A DNA stretch of 38,944 nt from an uncultured Bacteroidales bacterium. Its GTDB lineage: Bacteria; Bacteroidota; Bacteroidia; Bacteroidales; FEN-979. The notes under the pieces are model-generated. The model was not told the origin of the DNA. It made no database searches and was given only the letters and a program-made list of their open reading frames with translations. This document shows positions 32,912-38,944 of the stretch, in pieces. The stretch lies in contig CAIJYT010000028.1 of assembly GCA_903824935.1 (NCBI GenBank), positions 1-38,944 of the forward strand, read 5' to 3'. How positions within the stretch are numbered: the first letter of the stretch is position 1; the number at the start of each line of letters is the position of its first letter. Both the position numbers and the translations under genes were made by a program.

Positions 32912-33301
32912 CTCCTGTTTAAGAAATCTATGCGCCCACAGTGCAACAATCACTGTCAAAGTCCCAATCCCATCTGCGTAAAAATCTTTCCAGTCTGCGG
33001 TACGCATGGGGATGATCCAGCCTTGTAGTAATTCCGTGGTACCACCAATAAATATACTGATAAGCATTGCCAGCAAAAGTGCATATTTAATGATGAAGGA
33101 AGGGCTTCCCGGCTTTCTGAACCCATCGACAAGAAGGAAAGCAAAAACAGCAAAAATGAACAGGTGGACTGCCTTATCCGGATGTAGCCTTTCTATCCAC
33201 ATCGGAACCCGGGGTATATCATTCCCGGGCATCATGAGTAGTAAAAGAATAAACAGTCCCCAGAGAATGCTCCAGCGGTTATTTTTCAGAAAAGTCGTCA
33301 A
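32909..33301 (-). CDS. VanZ-like membrane protein
   Basis: The 130-residue protein has four predicted spans. The VanZ-family pattern is visible in LHPDKAVHLFIFAVFAFLLVDG, FIGGTTELLQGWIIPMRTADWKDFYADGIGTL (the conserved E-Q and D-x-x-D region) and a C-terminal span. The start is TTG at 33301, 12 bp after the gcvH stop; no ATG precedes the first span. VanZ-like proteins are widespread and mostly uncharacterised outside teicoplanin resistance, so no resistance role should be inferred. I recall sprA-gcvH-vanZ as a common gene order in Bacteroidota. Confidence 0.88.
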   Translation of the reverse strand: MTTFLKNNRWSILWGLFILLLLMMPGNDIPRVPMWIERLHPDKAVHLFIFAVFAFLLVDGFRKPGSPSFIIKYALLLAMLISIFIGGTTELLQGWIIPMRTADWKDFYADGIGTLTVIVALWAHRFLKQE

Positions 33302-33313
33302 TGTTGATTTGGA

Positions 33314-33694
33314 TTACCCCTGGATCTGGGCCTGGTATTGTTCAGGACTCAGCAAGTCGGCGATCTCAGCAGTATTTGAGACCTTGATCTTTACAACCCA
33401 GCCCTTTTCGTAAGGGTCTTTGTTAATGACCTCCGGGTTGGTTGTAAGGGCTTCATTGAATTCCATAACTTCGCCGCTAACAGGCATGAACATATCAGAA
33501 ACAGTTTTAACTGCTTCTATAGTTCCGAATGCCTCATGTTTTTCAAGTATCTCTCCAACAGTTTCTACTTCGATAAACACTATATCTCCAAGTTCATGCT
33601 GTGCAAAATCAGTAATGCCTATATAAGCATGTTCTCCATCAACTTTCAGCCATTCATGGTCCTTTGTGTACTTTAAATTAGCGGGAACGTTCAT
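33314..33694 (-). CDS. gcvH: Glycine cleavage system H protein
   Basis: The 126-residue lipoyl carrier has KYTKDHEWLKVDGEHAYIGITDFAQHELGDIVFIE and the lipoylation site FGTIEAVKTVSD, with Lys 63. It shuttles the aminomethyl group between GcvP, GcvT and the dihydrolipoyl dehydrogenase in the cytoplasm. None of those partners is in the window, so the gene is detached from the rest of the system, as is usual in this phylum next to sprA. A TAnnTTTG element lies 24 bp upstream. Confidence 0.97.
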   Translation of the reverse strand: MNVPANLKYTKDHEWLKVDGEHAYIGITDFAQHELGDIVFIEVETVGEILEKHEAFGTIEAVKTVSDMFMPVSGEVMEFNEALTTNPEVINKDPYEKGWVVKIKVSNTAEIADLLSPEQYQAQIQG

Positions 33695-33717
33695 ATACTT
33701 CAGATTTTAAGTTTTTT

Positions 33718-33725
33718 CAAAATTA
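33718..33725 (-). promoter_or_regulatory. Candidate -7 promoter element for gcvH
   Basis: The minus strand reads TAATTTTG, matching TAnnTTTG, 24 bp before the gcvH start. A TTG lies 16 bp upstream of it, closer than the usual 19-21. Confidence 0.5.
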
Positions 33726-33789
33726 CAATTTATATTTAAATCAAGGCGCCGCAGGGGAGAAATTATTGTTAAACCATTCACGAATATTA

Positions 33790-33940
33790 TAAGCGAAGCA
33801 TTTTACATAAGCCGCATCAGTTATCTGGAGCGAAGCACATCGCATTAGCCGCCTCAGGTGCGAGGAGCTTGTTTAATGCCAGAAGAGCCTTTCATCATAT
33901 TGCTCCGCTGCCACCGTAGCGGCATTGTGATGTGCGAGCC
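33790..33940 (-). repeat. Dispersed hairpin repeat, copy E
   Basis: On the minus strand the left arm is GCACATCACAATGCCGC (33935-33919) and the right arm GCGGCTAATGCGATGTGC (33852-33835), around a 66-nt loop with TACGGTGGCAGCGG and GCTCCTCGCACCTGAG. A second right-arm module (CTGATGCGGCTTATGTAAAATGCTTCGCT) follows. It begins about 13 nt after the sprA stop and lies in the 260 bp gap before gcvH, in the direction of transcription. Confidence 0.8.
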
Positions 33941-33954
33941 TAAGACTCTGGAAA

Positions 33955-36900
33955 CTACTGCGACAGAGAGAACCTCAACGCGAGACCTCCCTGGGTATTC
34001 GAGGTCCTGTACTGGTTCGAAACATATGGAGTATTGATATCCTTTTTGAAATAGAACTGTACGTTAAACTTCTGGCTGAGATTATAATCTGCAGTGAAAT
34101 TGATATTCATAACCTGCTGCCCCACAGATATCTGGTTTATATCCTGATCTACGCGTCTCAGGGTCGTCATATTTTTCCGGATACTGAAATCCAGTTTCAG
34201 GGTAAGGTCGCTTTTCGTCTTGGCCTTCTTTCCGCCTCCCAGCACACCCGAGAAATTCAGTTTGATCCCTTTGACCCTGTAACCCAAACCTACAATATAT
34301 TCACTGGATGACACTTCGGTAAGCTGGTTGTTCGCGAAACTGAAACTCATGGCACGTGACCTGCGCATTTCAAAATTGGCCAGCAAGCTGTTGTTGAACC
34401 CGAAATCAATACGGATAAGGGGGCTGAACTGTTCGTTGATGGTCATTACCCCTACCTGCCTTTCGGGTATGAAGTTCCCTGCATCATCAAGTACGCTTGG
34501 GGATCCGTTGGTTTCCCCGTATTTAATGTTTGAAACAAAATTGCTTACGGTATAGGTACAGAGGTAAGCATGTGTTATTGTGAGTGTTCTGAGGAACGAC
34601 TTGAAAAACGGCAGTTTGGCAAGGCCATCATAGGTAAGCCTCCAGTTTGGAAGCGGGATCGCAGGGAAAGCTGTCAGGTTGATTTTGGCGGGATTGGCGC
34701 CTTTATAGGCAGCCAGGAAAGCCGTGGTCAGGACTTCCTGGTCAACAGGGCCATAACCTACAGGAAAACCTGTTGAATCGACAGTCCCTTTTGAATTGGG
34801 GTTCTGTGCAGCGTACCTCTGGGCAATCTGCAACCTGATCTGCTTCAGTTTCTCAAAAACAGGCGAGACCCCGAACTTATCCGTTTTATCGAAGGAGGTG
34901 GCGATCATGATGGTCGACATGGTGAAAGTCCCCATCTCCGTGGGTGAGAACGATGCGAAGTCATTCAAACCGGGTGACCATTTGTAATATTCCTGCCTGC
35001 TTGTCGAATAAGTCCTGGCAGCGTTTATTTCTATGCGGAAATCCTTCACAGGTTCCACCGAAATGCTCACAGTAAGGTTCTCACTGAACTTATTCATATA
35101 AGGGTTGTTGAGCATGGTGTCCTTGGTTATCCATCCTTTTTCACCTGCCTTGTGCCTGATATCTTTCTGATCCCCGAAAATGAATCCCAGCCCGGGAGCA
35201 TTCTGGGTCCAGTTATTACCCAAAGCTTCAGGACGAGGATAGAATCCCGGGAGTTGCACACCATTATCCTGCTTGTAAGTGAATTTGGCTGATCTTACTG
35301 CCATCAGCACCCTTAAGGTCCCGTCAAGTATCATCTTACCAATGTCTTTCTTGACCTTCTCGGTTTTCAATGAATCCTGGCTGGCAATTTTTGCATTTTT
35401 ATCAGGCGGTTTAACAGGTGCCCTGGCATTTTTCTGATTCATCTGGTTCCCCGCATTGATCTTTTTCAGGTAAGGTATTTTATTATACAGGTTGACAAAA
35501 TTCAGGTTCCCGTTAAGCGCCTTTGTGCTGTTGTTCTCCGCAAGGTTACCGTAGGCCTGCTGAATGGAAAGAGCACTTGCCGTCCAACGGTACATTCCCT
35601 GGTAGCCTGCGGTCAGAGATATCCAGTCAAGGAACGGGATCTTTGACAAGGGGACATCCCAGGTAACGCTGAATGCCTGGTTGTACATATTCATCGTCCC
35701 GCGAGAAAATACCTGGTCCCAAACCTGTGAACGGTTCGACTTGTCAATCATCCCGGGAGGCTCATTGATGAATGCCTGTGCATTTGCAACAAGGCTCAGC
35801 TTCAGCGATTTTGCCAGGTCCCATTTGAGATCATACAACCTGCTCCAGTTCCATGTTTTGATATAGAAAGTTTCCATTGGAACAATAGCATCGGTCTTGT
35901 TCCTGAATTTACGCGCCTCAAAATCCCTGTTCATATCGGTCCTGAACGAAAATGATTTCGGCAGGTAAGAAAAGTTAAAATCCCTGATCAGCGATAGCCA
36001 TTTGGAATTGATGGATTTAACCTTTGATAAAGGAGTGACTACTTTCGGAATTGCGCTGTAATTATACCCAAGTGCCCCCAGGTACTTTTTATGCAGGTCA
36101 TACTCTATATCCACATCCCTGTGGAATATCTCGGAATAAGCGTAACTGATGTTAAAATTTTCAATGTCGTAGATCTTTGGCTTCTTGTTGACATTGGTCC
36201 TTTCTTTCCTCACATTCATGAGGTTGAAATTTTTTCTGTAGGTATACCCTTCGGTTATGCCCTTGATGGAGTCTTTCTGAGATTTGGTATCAAAGATTTT
36301 TAATACGTCCGACAGGTAGAGGTCAGGGTTCAGCGGGTCATACTTAGGGGTGTTTTTCTGCAGGGAATAATCAAAATGCATTGGTATTCTTATCCCTGTT
36401 TTAGGTTTGAAGAATTTACCAAGTTCCAGGTCGGTATCAAAACCAAACATGGTTATGGACTCCATGGCACGCTGTGTCTGTTTTTGTTCAAGGGTTCCGA
36501 AGCCAGAACTGGAATAGCTTCCGGTAAGCTGAACCCTTCCCAGGTCGGCCAGGTCTACGGCCAGCCTGGCTGTTGCAGCCCAGCCGCCATTCTTCTTAAA
36601 ACCTGTCAATCGCAACTCATCCACCCATACTTCGGCACATTTCGCCTGGCCATCGTCATCCTTATTCTGACCGCCTTTCTTTGGATTTCGCACCCCGATC
36701 ATAATCGATTTAACGTCGCTGATCGTGGGGGATCCCACTACTGTGATCCTGTTTGCCCCATCCATTTCCGAATAGGGATATGACAGGCTGACATTCCCTC
36801 CGTGGGCAGCCATGACAACGATGCGGTCGTATTTCACCTGTACAAGACGGTTGAGATCTATGTTAAAGGCATTGGCATCAGGCCAGATCGCATCAGGGTT

Positions 36901-38944
36901 GTTCGCGCTTGTTCCCCAGGGTGTAAACTGCAGTGGGATCTCATATTCGTAGAAATTTTCAGTAAAGTCAGAACCTATCCTTATGAAAACGGTAAGGTCC
37001 CCGGTTTTTATATCCTGGCTTTGTATGGACTTCTCGGCATGTACATACATGTTAAGGCTGTTGAACTGGCGGAAATCAAACTCACAGGTTTTATAAGCTG
37101 CACGGGCATCGCCATCAACAAGGTTGCACACCTTCATCGACATGGACTGCTCATTGAGTTTCTGCATATTGGTAGATCCCCAGTTCGTCTCCCTTTGTAT
37201 TCCCGGAGGCATGACATAGGGAATGGGTTGTTTGCTTCCGTTCTGTTCAATACTTACAGTAGCTACATCGAAGGTAGTCTGGCTTTGCTGGTTATCGGAG
37301 ATATACTCCCCGGGTGAAAGCAGTGAATTTGTATATGTTCTCCATTCTCCGCGGGTAAGTTCGAGGGTAGCGAAACGACAGACTACGGGGGTCTGGAAAT
37401 TTTTAAGGAAAACACGCATGAACCTGATGGATGTGAAATCAGAAATACTTCCGATAACCTTATCGGGGGTACGGATGGGTATCTTGAACTGGTACCATTT
37501 CACTCTCCCCCTTTGTCCGTCGGCCAGGGGGATATTGGTTGCATAATAAACATTATTGATGTAGTTCATCCCGGTAAGCATCTGCTGACGGTTCAGATGA
37601 ACAACATACTGGTAGTAGCGTTCGGATTCACTCAGGGTATTATCCTTGTTGATATCCTCAACATTGGGGATGGTAGTCGCCAGGGTCGGATAGGTTTCCG
37701 GAGACTGAGCCTGGGTGGGTGAGTTGCCGTCGGGGCCGTTGAAATTCTTGTATCTCTCCAGAACACTGCTGTACTTTGAGTCATTGTCATAATCGGTTCC
37801 CCTGAAATAATGATAATCGTCGGCCGATGGGTCGTTGCTTGCATTTTTATAAGCCTGGGAGCCGGGGCCAAAGGCTGTTTTGACTTTACTTACATAAGCA
37901 GCATCGAAAAAAGTACGTTCGTCGGCATCACCAAGCCCGTCATAACCTACATCCTGGTATGGCCTTGAAGCCGGGTCGTTGTCGAATGCATCCACAAGTG
38001 CCTGCAATCGGGGGACCCTGCCCCAGATCGTTGTATCCACGTTGGTTACAGTTGAAGATGTAGGCAACCCATTTTCATAACTTTTCCTGCCATCCTTGAG
38101 AATATCTTCAGAAATATCACCCAGGTTAAAATACAGGTCCCCCGAATTAGTCGAATCTGCACCGGTAAAGGGGTCCATCATCCAGAATTCAATATACTGA
38201 ACATTGGCAGCGTCAAAGTCGGTGGTCTCGACCTTCCTCATGATCCCTCCCCACCTTGATTCAGGTGCAGTAAGGGTACCGTCAGAGTTCAATCCTCTTG
38301 AAAAAGCAGAAGGCAGTACATCATAATTGTAAGGGCCTTTCTCCGAAGGATAATAGGCCAGGTTGAATACGGCAAGATTGACAGGAACCCCGTTCAGTGG
38401 CTGCTTATTCGGGAAGACCTCAGTTTCCCAGACCTGCCTCACATAGTTGTCGGAAAGGTCCTGTACTGTTACGTTGGGTGGAACAAGACTGGTATTTTTA
38501 TCATAGAACAAGGGGTCGATAATATACCATGCAAGTTTTGCACGGTTAAAGCCATAGGCACGGGTAGTATCAGCAGCTTCAGGGAACATGCCTGTCCCGG
38601 TCTGCATCTGTGGTGTTGATGCAAGGTACCATGTCCCTATGTTCTTTAAATCAATGGTCGATTGAGCCCCTTCAAAATCGTCAATGTAGGTGGTCCCGCT
38701 TTGTCCGATTGCCTTTGAATGTCCGGGGATGAAATCAGCGAATTCAGCATCAACAGCAATACTTGATGGGGCTTTGGTTGAAATAAAAGGAAGGGCATTA
38801 ACAAGTCGTGTAATCAGGCGTGACTGGGTCCTGTATGAAAGGTTAAAACCCCAGATTGTATTCGACATGGGTTCATCACCGTAATTTACTTTCTGCGTGA
38901 GGGGACGCTCATTCAGGTTCAGAATGGTTGCACCCAGGTTGAAA
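33955..38944 (-). CDS. sprA: SprA (Sov) type IX secretion/gliding translocon protein, C-terminal part
   Basis: The frame stays open to the right edge. The track's start at 38868 is an internal Met; upstream codons read FNLGATILNLNERPLTQKVNYGDEP, a highly conserved SprA segment. About 1,662 residues are visible. Recognisable stretches include SNTIWGFNLSYRTQSRLITRLVNALPFISTKAPSSI, GEFADFIPGHSKAI-like, GTTYIDDFEGAQSTIDLKNIGTWYLASTPQ and a C-terminal barrel strand set ending GGLALRFSLSQ. SprA/Sov is the very large outer-membrane barrel that forms the export channel of the type IX secretion system, also needed for gliding in motile species. Full-length proteins are roughly 2,300-2,500 residues, so the N-terminus lies outside. 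Confidence 0.96.
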   Translation of the reverse strand, partial: FNLGATILNLNERPLTQKVNYGDEPMSNTIWGFNLSYRTQSRLITRLVNALPFISTKAPSSIAVDAEFADFIPGHSKAIGQSGTTYIDDFEGAQSTIDLKNIGTWYLASTPQMQTGTGMFPEAADTTRAYGFNRAKLAWYIIDPLFYDKNTSLVPPNVTVQDLSDNYVRQVWETEVFPNKQPLNGVPVNLAVFNLAYYPSEKGPYNYDVLPSAFSRGLNSDGTLTAPESRWGGIMRKVETTDFDAANVQYIEFWMMDPFTGADSTNSGDLYFNLGDISEDILKDGRKSYENGLPTSSTVTNVDTTIWGRVPRLQALVDAFDNDPASRPYQDVGYDGLGDADERTFFDAAYVSKVKTAFGPGSQAYKNASNDPSADDYHYFRGTDYDNDSKYSSVLERYKNFNGPDGNSPTQAQSPETYPTLATTIPNVEDINKDNTLSESERYYQYVVHLNRQQMLTGMNYINNVYYATNIPLADGQRGRVKWYQFKIPIRTPDKVIGSISDFTSIRFMRVFLKNFQTPVVCRFATLELTRGEWRTYTNSLLSPGEYISDNQQSQTTFDVATVSIEQNGSKQPIPYVMPPGIQRETNWGSTNMQKLNEQSMSMKVCNLVDGDARAAYKTCEFDFRQFNSLNMYVHAEKSIQSQDIKTGDLTVFIRIGSDFTENFYEYEIPLQFTPWGTSANNPDAIWPDANAFNIDLNRLVQVKYDRIVVMAAHGGNVSLSYPYSEMDGANRITVVGSPTISDVKSIMIGVRNPKKGGQNKDDDGQAKCAEVWVDELRLTGFKKNGGWAATARLAVDLADLGRVQLTGSYSSSGFGTLEQKQTQRAMESITMFGFDTDLELGKFFKPKTGIRIPMHFDYSLQKNTPKYDPLNPDLYLSDVLKIFDTKSQKDSIKGITEGYTYRKNFNLMNVRKERTNVNKKPKIYDIENFNISYAYSEIFHRDVDIEYDLHKKYLGALGYNYSAIPKVVTPLSKVKSINSKWLSLIRDFNFSYLPKSFSFRTDMNRDFEARKFRNKTDAIVPMETFYIKTWNWSRLYDLKWDLAKSLKLSLVANAQAFINEPPGMIDKSNRSQVWDQVFSRGTMNMYNQAFSVTWDVPLSKIPFLDWISLTAGYQGMYRWTASALSIQQAYGNLAENNSTKALNGNLNFVNLYNKIPYLKKINAGNQMNQKNARAPVKPPDKNAKIASQDSLKTEKVKKDIGKMILDGTLRVLMAVRSAKFTYKQDNGVQLPGFYPRPEALGNNWTQNAPGLGFIFGDQKDIRHKAGEKGWITKDTMLNNPYMNKFSENLTVSISVEPVKDFRIEINAARTYSTSRQEYYKWSPGLNDFASFSPTEMGTFTMSTIMIATSFDKTDKFGVSPVFEKLKQIRLQIAQRYAAQNPNSKGTVDSTGFPVGYGPVDQEVLTTAFLAAYKGANPAKINLTAFPAIPLPNWRLTYDGLAKLPFFKSFLRTLTITHAYLCTYTVSNFVSNIKYGETNGSPSVLDDAGNFIPERQVGVMTINEQFSPLIRIDFGFNNSLLANFEMRRSRAMSFSFANNQLTEVSSSEYIVGLGYRVKGIKLNFSGVLGGGKKAKTKSDLTLKLDFSIRKNMTTLRRVDQDINQISVGQQVMNINFTADYNLSQKFNVQFYFKKDINTPYVSNQYRTSNTQGGLALRFSLSQ

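Noticed and set aside
32909-33301. Glycopeptide resistance from the VanZ-like protein
   Set aside because: No van ligase, dehydrogenase or regulator genes are present, and VanZ-like proteins are common without any resistance role.
33303-33863. Idea that the repeat-rich gaps encode small proteins
   Set aside because: Frames through copies A-E are short, unlike one another and broken by stops. The conserved feature is arm pairing, not a peptide.
36802-37317. 171-residue plus-strand ORF opposite sprA
   Set aside because: It is a shadow frame within a strongly conserved gene.
38866-38868. Track start of the 1637-residue ORF taken as the true start
   Set aside because: Codons upstream to the window edge continue a conserved SprA sequence, so this Met is internal and the gene is cut by the edge.

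Overview
The window reads as a chromosomal segment of a Bacteroidota bacterium, probably in or near Bacteroidales. The evidence is an ECF sigma/FecR/STN-TonB receptor/DUF4249 cluster, a DUF6029 barrel next to an Omp28-like lipoprotein, the type IX secretion/gliding translocon protein SprA, many short lipoprotein signals, and eight candidate promoters of the Bacteroidota -7 form TAnnTTTG. Coding density is high. No tRNA, rRNA, insertion sequence, phage or CRISPR array was seen.

Layout. 1-3.9 kb (minus): an Omp28-like lipoprotein cut by the left edge, a DUF6029 outer-membrane barrel, a TlpA-like thioredoxin and a class I mannose-6-phosphate isomerase. 4.0-11.4 kb (plus): M20 amidohydrolase, small P-loop kinase, dCMP deaminase, then sigma factor, FecR anti-sigma, TonB-dependent receptor and DUF4249 lipoprotein. 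11.7-12.7 kb: an unrecognised lipoprotein. 12.7-16.4 kb (minus): isoaspartyl peptidase/asparaginase, TauE/SafE permease, APC amino acid permease. 16.5-17.6 kb (plus): NAD(P)-binding protein and a small membrane protein. 17.7-25.9 kb (minus): dxs, and the SUF iron-sulfur operon sufB-sufC-sufD-sufS-sufE-DUF59. 26.2-32.9 kb (plus): FLVCR-like MFS carrier, thiL, acyltransferase, Rieske lipoprotein, DUF1648 protein, uvrC. 32.9-38.9 kb (minus): VanZ-like protein, gcvH, and sprA cut by the right edge.

The genes are mostly ordinary. The unusual content lies between them and, in places, inside them. First, five intergenic copies of a roughly 110-240 nt element carry 17-22 nt inverted arms around a 66-73 nt loop with conserved ends. 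The arm sequences differ between copies but stay complementary; the centre of the GCnGC clamp is C:G, T:A or G:C in different copies. This is the covariation expected of a conserved hairpin. Every copy begins or ends within about 12 nt of a stop codon, between co-directional genes. Second, about a dozen short arrays have a unit of 7 nt (two loci use 8 nt) in several sequence families. They sit at gene ends, and some are read in frame: in the FecR linker, in a loop and the C-terminus of the APC permease, and in the possible N-terminus of SufD. Together these look like an active small-repeat ecology worth following genome-wide.
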